Below, piece after piece: positions 1 to 8,394 of a DNA stretch of 9,253 nt. The stretch comes from Pseudomonadota bacterium (GTDB lineage Bacteria; Pseudomonadota; Alphaproteobacteria; Rhizobiales; Rhizobiaceae). The position numbers and the translations under genes were made by a program. How positions within the stretch are numbered: position 1 is the first letter of the stretch; every line of letters begins with the position of its first letter. The stretch is from positions 1 to 9,253 of the forward strand of contig JAEZXF010000202.1 of NCBI GenBank assembly GCA_023419995.1, given 5' to 3'. The notes below the pieces were generated by a model. That model was not told the DNA's origin. It was given only the letters and a program-made list of their open reading frames with translations, and made no database searches.

Positions 1-740
<740 letters not shown>

Positions 741-814
741 CGGCCCATCCTCGGACTTGCGTTCGACCCCGGCGCGGTTTCGCTCCCTGGCGGGTCGTGC
801 GTGGCTGTCAATCG

Positions 815-887
815 AACCCGGGGCTGGCCCCGGCATTGCGGGCCGCGCACGGCGCGGCCCTCGATCAGCGCGGACGCGCTCCGGGTT
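815..887 (-). other. Nested GC-rich stem-loop structure between gltB and gltD
   Basis: The 189-base gap between the gltB stop and the gltD start holds several perfect inverted repeats. AACCCGG (815-821) pairs with CCGGGTT (881-887), enclosing GGGCCGCG (840-847) with CGCGGCCC (853-860) around a 5-nt loop, and AGCGC (867-871) with GCGCT (876-880). A further stem, CCGGGG (818-823) with CCCCGG (828-833), competes with the outer arm. No U-tract follows on the minus strand, so this is not a normal intrinsic terminator. It could slow 3' decay of the gltB message, reduce read-through into gltD, or be a copy of an intergenic repeat. I see no ORF or tRNA here. Confidence 0.55.
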
Positions 888-929
888 TGAGCGAGGGCGG
901 GACGCCCATCGGGAAGATCGCCAGCCGGA

Positions 930-3900
930 TCATGCCGCGGCCGCCCCCCGGCGCATGCGCTCCATGTCCTCTAGCGCACGGCGATACTCGACCGGCATCA
1001 CCTTCCTGAACTTCGGCCGGTAATCGGCCCAGTTCTCCAGGATGGTGCGCGCCCGCGCCGAGCCGGTGTAGTGGAGATGGTTGGAGACGAGCTTGTAGAG
1101 CCGCTCCTCGTCGTGGCTGGTCATGTCACCCGACACGTCGACGCGGCCCTTGTGGGCGATGTCGCCGCCGTGATGGTGCAGCTTCTCCAGCATGTCGTCC
1201 TCTTCCGGCACCGGCTCCAGCTCGACCATCGCCATGTTGCAGCGCGCGGCGAAGTCGCCGTCCTCGTCCAGGACGTAGGCCACGCCGCCCGACATGCCGG
1301 CGGCGAAGTTGCGGCCGGTGCGGCCGAGCACCACCACGAGGCCGCCCGTCATGTACTCGCAGCCGTGGTCGCCCACGCCCTCGACCACGGCGATGGCGCC
1401 GGAGTTGCGCACGGCGAAGCGCTCGCCCGCCACGCCGGAGAGGTAGCACTCGCCCTCGATGGCGCCGTAGAGCACGGTGTTGCCGGCAATGATCGACTCC
1501 TCCGGCACGATCTTCGAGCCTTCCGGCGGGCGGATGACGATCCTGCCGCCGGAGAGTCCCTTGGCGACGTAGTCGTTGCCGTCGCCGACCAGCTCGAACG
1601 AGACGCCGCGCGTCAGGAACGCGCCGAAGGACTGGCCGGCCGTACCGGTCAGGCGGACCGAGATGGTGTCCTCGCGCAGGCCCTTGTGGCCGAAGCGCTT
1701 GGCCACCTCGCCCGACAGCATCGCGCCGGCCGAGCGGTCGACGTTGCGGATCGGCACCTCGATCTCGACCTTCTGGCGCGCTTCCAGCGCCGGTCTCGCC
1801 CGCTCGATCAGCGTGCGGTCGAGCACGTCGTCGATCGGGTGCTCCTGAAGGCGGGTGTGCAGCGTCTCCGCGCGCGGCGCGTCCGGCCGGTGGAACAGGC
1901 GCGAGAAGTCGAGGCCCCGCGCCTTCCAGTGGTCGATCATCGTCTCCTTCTCGATCAGGCCGGTCTCGCCGACGATCTCGTCGAGCTTGCGGTAGCCCAT
2001 GGCCGCGAGCAGCTCGCGCACCTCCTCGGCGACGTAGAAGAAGTAGTTGACGACGTGCTCGGGCGCGCCCTTGAAGCGCTTGCGCAGCACGGGATCCTGC
2101 GTCGCCACGCCCACGGGGCAGGTGTTCAGGTGGCACTTCCTCATCATCACGCAGCCGGCCGCGATCAGCGGCGCGGTGGCGAAGCCGAACTCGTCGGCGC
2201 CGAGGAGCGCGCCGATGACGACGTCGCGCCCGGTGCGCAGGCCGCCGTCGACCTGGAGCGCGACGCGCGAACGCAGGCCGTTCAACACCAGCGTCTGCTG
2301 GGTCTCGGCCAGGCCGATCTCCCACGGGCTGCCGGCGTGCTTGAGCGAGGTCAGCGGCGACGCGCCGGTGCCACCGTCATAGCCGGCGATGGTGATGTGG
2401 TCGGCGCGCGCCTTGGCGACGCCCGCCGCCACCGTGCCGACGCCGACCTCGGAGACGAGCTTGACCGAGATGTCGGCCACCGGGGTGACGTTCTTCAGGT
2501 CGTAGAGGAGCTGCGCCAGATCCTCGATCGAGTAGATGGCGTGGTGCGGCGGCGGCGAGATCAGGCCGACGCCGGGCGTCGAATGCCTGGTCTTGGCGAT
2601 GGTGGCGTCGACCTTGTGGCCGGGAAGCTGGCCGCCCTCGCCGGGCTTGGCGCCCTGCGCCACCTTGATCTGGATGACGTCGGAATTGACCAGATACTCG
2701 GTCGTCACGCCGAAGCGGCCGGACGCCACCTGCTTGATCGCCGAGCGCTCGGGGTTGGGCGAGCCGTCGGGCAGCGGCGCGTAGCGGTCCGGCTCCTCGC
2801 CGCCCTCGCCGGTGTTCGACTTGCCGCCGATCCGGTTCATGGCGATGGCGAGCGTGGTGTGCGCCTCTCTGCTGATGGAGCCGAACGACATCGCGCCGGT
2901 CGAGAACCGCTTGACGATGTCGGCCGCCGGCTCGACCTCGGCCAGCGGCACCGGCGCGCGGCCGGTCTCCTCCGCCATCTTCAGGCGGAACAGGCCGCGG
3001 ATGGTGCGGGCGCGCGAGGCTTCGCCGTCGATCTCGCGCGAGAACTCCTTGAAGGTCTCCCACGAGCCTTTGCGCACCGCGTGCTGGAGGGTAGCGACGG
3101 CGTCCGGCGTCCACATGTGGGCCTCGCCGCGCATGCGGTACATGTACTCGCCGCCGACCTCGAGCGCGTGCTTGAGCACGGGATCGTCGCCGAAGGCGTC
3201 GCGGTGACGGCGCACCGTCTCGGCGCACATCTGCTCCAGCCCGATGCCCTCGATGGTCGTGGCGGTGCCGGTGAAGTACTTGTCGACGAACTCGCTCGAC
3301 AGGCCGATGGCGTCGAAGATCTGCGCCCCGCAATAGGACTGGTAGGTCGAGATGCCCATCTTGGACATCACCTTGAGGATGCCCTTGCCGATCGACTTGA
3401 TGTAGCGCGAGACCACCTCCTCCTCGTCCACCTCGGGCGGGAACTGGCCCTTGCGGTGCATGTCGATCAGGGTGTCGAAGGCGAGATAGGGGTTGATCGC
3501 CTCCGCGCCGTAGCCGGCGAGGCAGCAGAAGTGGTGGATCTCGCGCGGCTCGCCCGATTCGACCACCAGGCCGACCGAGGTTCTGAGCCCCTTGCGGATC
3601 AGGTGGTGGTGGACGGCGGCCGTCGCCAGCAGCGTCGGAATGTCGATGCGGTCCGGCCCGATCTGCCGGTCGGATAACACGATGATGTTGTAGCCGCCGG
3701 CGACCGCGGCCTCGGCGCGCTCGCACAGCCGCTCGATGGCCGCGGGCATGCCTTCCGCGCCCTCGGTCACCGAATAGGTGATGTCGATGGTCTTGGTGTC
3801 GAAGCGGTCTTCCGTGTGGCCGATGGAGCGGATCTTCTCCAGATCGGCATTGGTCAGCACCGGCTGGCGCACTTCCAGCCGCTTCTTGCGCGAGGAGCCG

Positions 3901-5651
3901 ACGAGGTCGAAGATGTTCGGCCGCGGCCCGATGAAGGAGACGAGGCTCATCACCAGCTCCTCGCGGATCGGGTCGATCGGCGGGTTGGTGACCTGCGCAA
4001 AGTTCTGCTTGAAATAATCGTAGAGCAGCTTGGGCTTGTCCGACATCGCCGCGATCGGCGTGTCGGTGCCCATCGAGCCGACGGCCTCCTGCGCGGTCGT
4101 CGCCATCGGCGCCATCAGGAGCTTCAGGTCCTCTTGCGTGTAGCCGAAGGCCTGCTGGCGGTCGAGCAGCGACACGTCCTTGCGCAGCGCCCGCGGCTCC
4201 ACCGGCTTCAGCTCCTCGAGGATGAGCTGGGTGTTGTCGAGCCACTTGCGGTAGGGGTGCCGGGCGGCGATCTGCGACTTGATCTCGTCGTCGGAGACGA
4301 TGCGCCCTTCCTCGAGGTCGATCAGCAGCATGCGGCCGGGCTGGAGCCGCCACTTCTTCACGATCCGCTCCTCCGGCACCGGCAGCGCGCCGGCTTCCGA
4401 GGCGAGGATGACGCGGTCGTCGTCGGTGACGACGTAGCGCGCGGGCCTCAGGCCATTGCGGTCGAGGGTGGCGCCGATCTGGCGGCCGTCTGTGAAGGCC
4501 ACAGCCGCCGGGCCGTCCCACGGCTCCATCAGCGCGGCGTGGTACTCGTAGAACGCCTTGCGGTCTTCGTCCATCAGCCGGTTGCCGGCCCACGCCTCCG
4601 GGATCAGCATCATCATGGCGTGCGCGAGCGAGTAGCCGCCCTGGTAGAGGAACTCGAGCGCGTTGTCGAAGCAGGCCGTGTCCGACTGGCCCTCGTAGGA
4701 GATCGGCCACAGCTTGGCGATGTCGTTGCCGAACAGCTCGGAATCGACCGAGGCCTGCCGCGCCGCCATCCAGTTGACGTTGCCGCGCACGGTGTTGATC
4801 TCGCCGTTGTGGGCGACCATGCGATAGGGGTGCGCCAGCTTCCACGACGGGAAGGTGTTGGTCGAGAAACGCTGATGGACGAGGATCAGCGCCGTCTCGA
4901 AGCGCGGGTCGGCAAGGTCGCGATAGTAGGCGCCGACCTGATAGGCGAGGAACATGCCCTTGTAGACCACGGTGCGCGAGGACAGCGACACGCAGTAGGC
5001 GCCGACGTCGCGGTTGTCGTGCTCGGCATAGATGCGCCCCGAGATCACCTTGCGCAGGATGAACAGCCCGCGCTCATAGGCCTCGTCGTCCTCGACGCCC
5101 TCGGGGCGGCCGAAGAACACCTGGCGGTGGCACGGCTCGCTCGCCGCGATGTCGGGCGCCTTGGACAGCGAGGAATTGTCCACCGGCACGTCGCGGAAGC
5201 CGAGCAGCGGCAGGCCTTCCGACTGGGCCGATTCGCGGATGATGTCCTCGACATGGGCGCGCATCGCCGCATCCTGCGGCATGAACCAGTGGCCGACGGC
5301 ATACTGGCCGGGCGCGGGCAGGTCGACGCCCTGCGCCGCCATCTCCTCGCGGAAGAAGCGGTCGGGAATCTGGACGAGCACGCCCGCGCCGTCGCCCATC
5401 AGCGGGTCGGCACCGACCGCGCCGCGATGGGTCAGGTTCTCGAGCATGGCGAGGCCGTCGCGCACGATCTGGTGCGACTTCACGCCCTTCATCTGGGCGA
5501 TGAAGCCGACGCCGCAGGCGTCGTGCTCGTTGCGCGGGTCGTACAGCCCCTGCGCGGCCGCTGCCGCGCGGGCGGACGCCTGGAGCTCGGCGGTTTTGGC
5601 GCGCGCGGTCCCTGCCTGAGCCGTCGCTGCAGGTGGCGTCTTGTGCGTCAT
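930..5651 (-). CDS. gltB: Glutamate synthase (NADPH) large subunit GltB
   Basis: This is the alpha subunit of GOGAT. It hydrolyses glutamine and uses the ammonia, channelled internally, to convert 2-oxoglutarate to glutamate, with FMN and a [3Fe-4S] centre for electron transfer. The product is 1573 residues, the usual length. Residues 1-45 are an Ala-rich propeptide. Cys46 in DACGVGF should become the N-terminal nucleophile of the class II amidotransferase domain (about 46-440, with [15 protein letters not shown] and HNGEINT). A central domain covers about 480-780. The FMN/synthase domain (about 880-1250) includes [11 protein letters not shown] and [16 protein letters not shown]. The [3Fe-4S] ligands Cys1167, Cys1173 and Cys1178 keep the family spacing C-x5-C-x4-C. 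A GXGXG beta-helix domain covers about 1300-1490. The open frame extends to an ATG at 5810, but I chose 5651 because of its strong Shine-Dalgarno and normal propeptide. No frameshift or missing key residue was seen. Confidence 0.97.
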   Translation of the reverse strand: MTHKTPPAATAQAGTARAKTAELQASARAAAAAQGLYDPRNEHDACGVGFIAQMKGVKSHQIVRDGLAMLENLTHRGAVGADPLMGDGAGVLVQIPDRFFREEMAAQGVDLPAPGQYAVGHWFMPQDAAMRAHVEDIIRESAQSEGLPLLGFRDVPVDNSSLSKAPDIAASEPCHRQVFFGRPEGVEDDEAYERGLFILRKVISGRIYAEHDNRDVGAYCVSLSSRTVVYKGMFLAYQVGAYYRDLADPRFETALILVHQRFSTNTFPSWKLAHPYRMVAHNGEINTVRGNVNWMAARQASVDSELFGNDIAKLWPISYEGQSDTACFDNALEFLYQGGYSLAHAMMMLIPEAWAGNRLMDEDRKAFYEYHAALMEPWDGPAAVAFTDGRQIGATLDRNGLRPARYVVTDDDRVILASEAGALPVPEERIVKKWRLQPGRMLLIDLEEGRIVSDDEIKSQIAARHPYRKWLDNTQLILEELKPVEPRALRKDVSLLDRQQAFGYTQEDLKLLMAPMATTAQEAVGSMGTDTPIAAMSDKPKLLYDYFKQNFAQVTNPPIDPIREELVMSLVSFIGPRPNIFDLVGSSRKKRLEVRQPVLTNADLEKIRSIGHTEDRFDTKTIDITYSVTEGAEGMPAAIERLCERAEAAVAGGYNIIVLSDRQIGPDRIDIPTLLATAAVHHHLIRKGLRTSVGLVVESGEPREIHHFCCLAGYGAEAINPYLAFDTLIDMHRKGQFPPEVDEEEVVSRYIKSIGKGILKVMSKMGISTYQSYCGAQIFDAIGLSSEFVDKYFTGTATTIEGIGLEQMCAETVRRHRDAFGDDPVLKHALEVGGEYMYRMRGEAHMWTPDAVATLQHAVRKGSWETFKEFSREIDGEASRARTIRGLFRLKMAEETGRAPVPLAEVEPAADIVKRFSTGAMSFGSISREAHTTLAIAMNRIGGKSNTGEGGEEPDRYAPLPDGSPNPERSAIKQVASGRFGVTTEYLVNSDVIQIKVAQGAKPGEGGQLPGHKVDATIAKTRHSTPGVGLISPPPHHAIYSIEDLAQLLYDLKNVTPVADISVKLVSEVGVGTVAAGVAKARADHITIAGYDGGTGASPLTSLKHAGSPWEIGLAETQQTLVLNGLRSRVALQVDGGLRTGRDVVIGALLGADEFGFATAPLIAAGCVMMRKCHLNTCPVGVATQDPVLRKRFKGAPEHVVNYFFYVAEEVRELLAAMGYRKLDEIVGETGLIEKETMIDHWKARGLDFSRLFHRPDAPRAETLHTRLQEHPIDDVLDRTLIERARPALEARQKVEIEVPIRNVDRSAGAMLSGEVAKRFGHKGLREDTISVRLTGTAGQSFGAFLTRGVSFELVGDGNDYVAKGLSGGRIVIRPPEGSKIVPEESIIAGNTVLYGAIEGECYLSGVAGERFAVRNSGAIAVVEGVGDHGCEYMTGGLVVVLGRTGRNFAAGMSGGVAYVLDEDGDFAARCNMAMVELEPVPEEDDMLEKLHHHGGDIAHKGRVDVSGDMTSHDEERLYKLVSNHLHYTGSARARTILENWADYRPKFRKVMPVEYRRALEDMERMRRGAAAA

Positions 5652-5659
5652 CGCCTTGT

Positions 5660-5664
5660 CCTCC
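5660..5664 (-). promoter_or_regulatory. Shine-Dalgarno site that fixes the gltB start
   Basis: GGAGG reads on the minus strand, 8 nt before the ATG at 5651. The longer frame that begins at 5810 has no comparable site and would add about 53 residues that do not look like GltB. This supports the shorter, 1573-residue product. Confidence 0.8.
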
Positions 5665-5816
5665 GTCACTGTGTCTATGTCGTTCGCCGCGCCGCTGTTC
5701 GGGGGCGCTTCCGGCGCCGCCCGGCACATGGCCGGCATATCGCGTAAAGAGCCGGTCGCTTCGTGTGGCCTGCGAAGATGCCGAACGCATCTGCGGCCCG
5801 GTCGTTGCAACCGGTC

Positions 5817-5859
5817 AATAGGACAGCATTGCTGTATAAGACAGCATTACTGTCCTATT
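5817..5859. promoter_or_regulatory. Tandem dyad operator, regulator unknown
   Basis: Two near-identical dyads occur: ACAGCATTGCTGT (5823-5835) and ACAGCATTACTGT (5841-5853), with centres exactly 18 bp apart. The pair is framed by a perfect 10-bp inverted repeat, AATAGGACAG (5817-5826) and CTGTCCTATT (5850-5859). Dyads with 13-bp cores like this are typical of dimeric helix-turn-helix regulators such as the MarR, TetR, GntR or LysR families, and the tandem arrangement suggests cooperative binding. I do not recognise the motif as that of a named regulator. It lies 166 bp upstream of gltB and about 190 bp upstream of ltaE, so it could control either gene or both. No regulator gene is present in the window. 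Confidence 0.7.
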
Positions 5860-6049
5860 CGTCTATGCCATAGGAGCCGGCAGCGCACAAGACGGATTTG
5901 CAAAAAATCCCGGCAAGTGGCGAAATTTTGCTGCGCGAAAGCGTGCGATTGCGTTCTTTCCGTTCAGCATCCGCCTGTGCCCTTGCCGGGGCGGCCCGCG
6001 CTCGTCCACAGTGCCGCCAACCGCAACGCCATCCGGATTCCTGCCAGCC

Positions 6050-7099
6050 ATGTTCTTCGCCTCCGACAACTGGGCCGGCGCCCACCCTGCCATCGCCGCG
6101 AATCTGTCGCGCCATGCCGCCGGCTTCGCCCCGGCCTACGGTTCGAGCGACCTCGACCGCGCCGTGGAGCGCATGTTCTGCGACGTCTTCGAACGCGAGG
6201 TGGCGGTGTTCTTCGTCAGCACGGGCACGGCCGCGAACGCGCTGTCGATGACGACGCTGGCGCGGCCGGGCGGCGTGTTCTTCGCCCACCGCGACGCCCA
6301 CATGATCGCCGATGAATGCGGCGCGGTCGAGTACCTTTCGGGTGGCGGGCGCCTCGTTCCGGTCGACGGGCCGCTCGGCCGCATCCACCCGGACGCCCTG
6401 CGCGCCGAGATCGGCCGCTATCCGCCCGGCTCCGTCCACGCGGGGCAGCCGGCGGCGATCTCCATCACCCAGGCCAGCGAGATCGGCACGGTCTACGGCC
6501 TCGACGACATCGACGCCGTCGCCGGCATCGCCGCGCAGAACGGCCTGGCGCTGCACATGGACGGTGCGCGCTTCGCCAATGCCCTCGTCTCGCTCGGCGT
6601 CACGCCGGCGGAGATGACCTGGAAGCGCGGCGTCGACGTCGTCTCCTTCGGCGGCACCAAGAACGGCTGCTGGTGCGCCGAGGCCGTCGTCTTCATGGAT
6701 CCGGCGCGGGCGCGCGAGTTCCCCTTCCTGCGCAAGCGCGCGGCGCAGCTCTTCTCCAAGTCGCGCTTCGTCGCCGCCCAGTTCGAGGCCTATTTCCGCG
6801 ATGGGCTGTGGCTGGAGGCGGCCCGCCACGCCAACGCCATGGCAGCGCGCCTCGCCGCGCATGTCGATGCCTCGCCGCACGCGCGCCTCGGCTGGGCGCC
6901 GCAGGCCAACGAGGTGTTCCCGATCATGAGGGCCGACGCCGTGGACAGGCTGAAGGCGGCGGGCGCGGTGCTCCACCCGTGGCAGCCGCCGCGCGAGATC
7001 GCCGGCGACATCGCGGCCGGCGAGATGCTCGTCCGCCTCGTCACCAGCTTCGCGACGACGCAGGACGAGGTCGACCGCTTCGGCGCGCTGCTCGCCTGA
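6050..7099 (+). CDS. ltaE: Low-specificity L-threonine aldolase (PLP-dependent)
   Basis: This enzyme cleaves L-threonine or allo-threonine to glycine and acetaldehyde in the cytoplasm, and belongs to the fold-type I PLP enzymes (beta-eliminating lyase family). The product is 349 residues, normal for the family. Visible features are the N-terminal SDNWAGAHP, the PLP phosphate-binding region STGTAANAL (57-65), His84 in RDAH as the likely ring-stacking residue, Asp171 in HMDGAR, and the Schiff-base lysine Lys204 in SFGGTKNG. The ATG at 6050 gives the usual MFFASDNW start. A GTG at 6011 would add 13 unlikely residues, although the ribosome site before 6050 is weak. The gene diverges from gltB and is followed after 31 nt by a GFA-family gene, probably in the same transcript. 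The GGTKNGCWCAE stretch suggests the proteobacterial subgroup often annotated simply as threonine aldolase, so the exact substrate preference is unproven. Confidence 0.88.
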   Translation: MFFASDNWAGAHPAIAANLSRHAAGFAPAYGSSDLDRAVERMFCDVFEREVAVFFVSTGTAANALSMTTLARPGGVFFAHRDAHMIADECGAVEYLSGGGRLVPVDGPLGRIHPDALRAEIGRYPPGSVHAGQPAAISITQASEIGTVYGLDDIDAVAGIAAQNGLALHMDGARFANALVSLGVTPAEMTWKRGVDVVSFGGTKNGCWCAEAVVFMDPARAREFPFLRKRAAQLFSKSRFVAAQFEAYFRDGLWLEAARHANAMAARLAAHVDASPHARLGWAPQANEVFPIMRADAVDRLKAAGAVLHPWQPPREIAGDIAAGEMLVRLVTSFATTQDEVDRFGALLA

Positions 7100-7130
7100 T
7101 CCCCACTCTTGATCCCGCAAGGAGACGACG

Positions 7131-7538
7131 ATGAAACTGGAAGGCGGATGCTATTGCGGCGCGACGCGCTACGTCGCCGAAGGCAAGCCGGTGCTGCGGG
7201 CGCAATGCCACTGCCGCGAATGCCAATATTTCTCGGGCGGCGGGCCGAACTTCTTCCTCCTGATGCCGCCGGAAGGCTTCAGCTACAGCCGGGGCGAGGT
7301 CCGGCAGTTCACCCGCAGCGACCTCGACAACGCGGTGACGCGGGAGTTCTGCCCGCACTGCGGCACGCATCTGACCACGCGCCGCCCCGGGCTGGACGCG
7401 GTCATCCTCAAGGCCGGAACCCTCGACGACCCCGCCCGGTTCGGCAGCCCGAGGATGGCGATCTTCACCGTCGACGCGCAGCCGTTCCACCACATCCCCG
7501 ACGGCATGCCGGCCTTCGAGCACCTGCCCGAACGCTGA
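7131..7538 (+). CDS. GFA/CENP-V family zinc-binding protein
   Basis: This is a 135-residue single-domain protein of the GFA (glutathione-dependent formaldehyde-activating enzyme) superfamily. Its cysteines match the family pattern for two zinc sites: Cys7 and Cys9 (GCYCG), Cys26, Cys28 and Cys31 (QCHCREC), and Cys74 and Cys77 (FCPHCG). The true Gfa enzyme is about 190 residues. Short members such as this are abundant in alphaproteobacteria and most have no known reaction, so the name should not be read as formaldehyde activity. Translation starts at 7131 with AAGGAG 6 nt upstream. It lies 31 nt after ltaE and is probably co-transcribed with it. The aldolase releases acetaldehyde and the GFA fold is associated with aldehyde-glutathione chemistry, but a functional link is only a guess. 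No signal peptide or membrane segment is seen. Confidence 0.88.
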   Translation: MKLEGGCYCGATRYVAEGKPVLRAQCHCRECQYFSGGGPNFFLLMPPEGFSYSRGEVRQFTRSDLDNAVTREFCPHCGTHLTTRRPGLDAVILKAGTLDDPARFGSPRMAIFTVDAQPFHHIPDGMPAFEHLPER

Positions 7539-7555
7539 GCCGCCCGCCGGGCGGC
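7539..7555 (+). terminator. Possible weak hairpin terminator directly after the GFA gene
   Basis: GCCGCCC (7539-7545) and GGGCGGC (7549-7555) form a perfect 7-bp stem with a 3-nt loop that begins at the base after the stop codon. No T-tract follows, so termination efficiency is doubtful. It may instead protect the 3' end of the ltaE-GFA transcript, with the 7574-7595 hairpin just downstream. Confidence 0.35.
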
Positions 7556-7567
7556 AGGATACCCATG

Positions 7568-7595
7568 AAAAAAGGCGGCGTCCGGAGACGCCGCC
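7568..7595 (-). terminator. Intrinsic terminator of the small heat-shock gene
   Basis: On the minus strand a perfect 9-bp stem (GGCGGCGTC with GACGCCGCC, 7574-7582 and 7587-7595) with a 4-nt loop is followed directly by six T residues (complement of 7568-7573). It starts 25 bases after the ibpA stop codon, as expected for a rho-independent terminator. On the plus strand the same hairpin lacks a T-tract, but it may still help to end the converging ltaE-GFA transcript. Confidence 0.88.
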
Positions 7596-7620
7596 CTCGT
7601 TCGGTCCGCTGTGGAAACGG

Positions 7621-8085
7621 TCAGTGAGTCGCCTTCGCCTCGATCTGCTTCGCCTTGGCGGGCGCAGCCGAGATCTCGATGCGGCGCGGCTTCATCTCCT
7701 CGGGGATGTTGCGCTTGAGGTCGATGTGGAGCAGGCCGTTCTTCAGTTCGGCGCCCACGACCTCGACATGGTCGGCAAGCTGGAAGCGGCGCTCGAACGC
7801 GCGCGCGGCGATGCCGCGATGCAGGAACTGCCGGTCCTCGGCCTGCTCCTCCGCCTTCTCGCCTTTGACGGTCAGCACGTTGCGGTGCGCCTCGATCGAG
7901 ATGTCGTCCTCGGCGAAGCCGGCGACGGCCATCGAGATGCGGTAGGCGTCCTCAGCGGTGCGCTCGATGTTGTAGGGCGGATAGGACTGGCCGTTCTCGG
8001 GCTGGGCGAGGGAATCGAGCATCGTGAAAAGACGGTCGAAGCCGACGGTCGAGCGGTAGAGCGGCGAAAAATCGACATGACGCAT
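7621..8085 (-). CDS. ibpA: Small heat-shock protein, Hsp20/IbpA family
   Basis: This is a 154-residue, ATP-independent chaperone that binds unfolding proteins in the cytoplasm and holds them for DnaK/ClpB. The N-terminus MRHVDFSPLYRSTVGFDRLF is of the IbpA (rhizobial class A) type. The alpha-crystallin domain covers about residues 36-138, with EDDISIEAHRNVLTVKG, GIAARAFERRF and the signature A-x4-G-L-L-x-I (112-121). The C-terminal anchoring motif I-x-I is Ile136-Glu-Ile138, followed by a short Ala/Lys-rich tail. The start at 8085 was chosen over the upstream end of the frame (8256) because the protein begins as IbpA does and AGGAG lies 8 nt before it. A heat-shock promoter and a ROSE-like leader lie upstream and a strong terminator downstream, so this is a single-gene transcript. 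Rhizobia often carry several paralogues; which one this is cannot be told from the window. Confidence 0.94.
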   Translation of the reverse strand: MRHVDFSPLYRSTVGFDRLFTMLDSLAQPENGQSYPPYNIERTAEDAYRISMAVAGFAEDDISIEAHRNVLTVKGEKAEEQAEDRQFLHRGIAARAFERRFQLADHVEVVGAELKNGLLHIDLKRNIPEEMKPRRIEISAAPAKAKQIEAKATH

Positions 8086-8186
8086 GGTCTGTTCTCCTGT
8101 TGAGCAACACGGGTTTGCGTATGGCCTGCTGCGAAGACCCGTTTGGCATCTCCTCGCGGCCAGCGGCCCCGTCATCGGCGACCGCA
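8086..8186 (-). promoter_or_regulatory. ROSE-like RNA thermometer in the ibpA leader
   Basis: The roughly 100-nt leader between the predicted start of transcription and the ibpA ATG ends in the ROSE signature. UUGCU (complement of 8103-8107) faces the Shine-Dalgarno AGGAG (8094-8098) across a 4-nt loop, giving U-G, U-A, G-G, C-G and U-A pairs. The central G-G mismatch is the hallmark that lets the helix melt at heat-shock temperature. An upstream stem pairs ACGGGU with ACCCGU (8137-8142 with 8109-8114), and a 5' hairpin pairs GCGGUC with GGCCGC (8180-8185 with 8163-8168). ROSE elements are established regulators of rhizobial small heat-shock genes. Folding was done by eye only. Confidence 0.75.
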
Positions 8187-8192
8187 TCGAGG

Positions 8193-8221
8193 ATTTGGGG
8201 GCGCGGAAGCGCGTTTTCAAG
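8193..8221 (-). promoter_or_regulatory. Sigma-32 (RpoH) heat-shock promoter of ibpA
   Basis: On the minus strand CTTGAAA (8215-8221) is a perfect match to the sigma-32 -35 box. After 14 nt comes CCCCAAAT (8193-8200), close to the -10 consensus CCCCATNT. Transcription would start near 8186, leaving a leader of about 100 nt that fits the ROSE-like element. Transcriptional (RpoH) and translational (thermometer) heat control would thus be stacked. Confidence 0.75.
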
Positions 8222-8272
8222 ACCCGCCGCAGCGGCACCGGCGCCGCGCGATTCACTGCCGAAGCGGGCGCT

Positions 8273-8341
8273 GTCCCTCACCGGCCAGGCGGCGTCCTCT
8301 CCCCGCGAACGGGGAGAAGGAGCGGCAGGAGGACGAGGGGC
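8273..8341. repeat. Palindromic intergenic repeat of rhizobial type
   Basis: The core is a perfect 8-bp stem, TCTCCCCG (8298-8305) and CGGGGAGA (8310-8317), around CGAA. Outer arms CCCTC (8275-8279) and GAGGG (8335-8339) are also complementary. The layout (CCCTCA, then a CTCCCC...GGGGAG core, then GAGGGGC) matches a short palindromic element that I recognise as scattered between genes in many Rhizobiales genomes. Only one copy is in this window, so its repetitive nature is recalled, not observed. It has no T-tract and no coding content. Confidence 0.6.
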
Positions 8342-8394
8342 TGCACCATGGTCGAATCGCATCGACCGCGCGCGGCGCGCACATGAACGCCGGA

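Larger units (their letters stand above)
5652..6049. promoter_or_regulatory. Divergent gltB / ltaE control region
   Basis: This 398-base stretch has no convincing gene and separates two divergent transcription units. Its middle, about 5816-5935, is clearly richer in A+T than the surroundings. It holds the tandem operator (5817-5859), a smaller inverted repeat GGATTT (5894-5899) / AAATCC (5905-5910) around GCAAA, and CCTAT (5854-5858) / ATAGG (5870-5874). A minus-strand TTATAC lies between the two operator dyads and is a possible -10, but no good -35 precedes it. No confident promoter was found for ltaE either. Both the gltB and ltaE promoters probably lie here. Confidence 0.6.

Noticed and set aside
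790..835. tRNA-like GGTTCGATT on the minus strand in the gltB-gltD gap
   Set aside because: The flanking bases do not pair as a T-arm and no acceptor, D or anticodon arms can be built around it.
1071..3677. 868-codon open frame on the plus strand, opposite gltB
   Set aside because: It lies wholly antisense to an intact, strongly recognised gltB. Its His/Arg/Ala/Asp-rich composition is what GC-rich codon use gives in the complementary frame. No domain was recognised.
3816..5747. 643-codon plus-strand open frame opposite the 5' part of gltB
   Set aside because: Same shadow effect as the other antisense frame; low-complexity Arg/Leu/Val/Asp content and no motif or ribosome site supporting it.
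5652..5810. Upstream extension of gltB to an ATG at 5810
   Set aside because: It would add 53 residues not seen in GltB, while the ATG at 5651 has a strong GGAGG site and gives a normal length and propeptide.
5890..5935. A+T-rich stretch as a promoter for ltaE or gltB
   Set aside because: Several partial -35/-10 matches exist, but none has both good boxes and 16-18 nt spacing, so no promoter was called.
5855..7120. 421-codon minus-strand frame opposite ltaE
   Set aside because: It overlaps the operator region and all of ltaE in antisense and has repetitive charged composition, consistent with a shadow frame.
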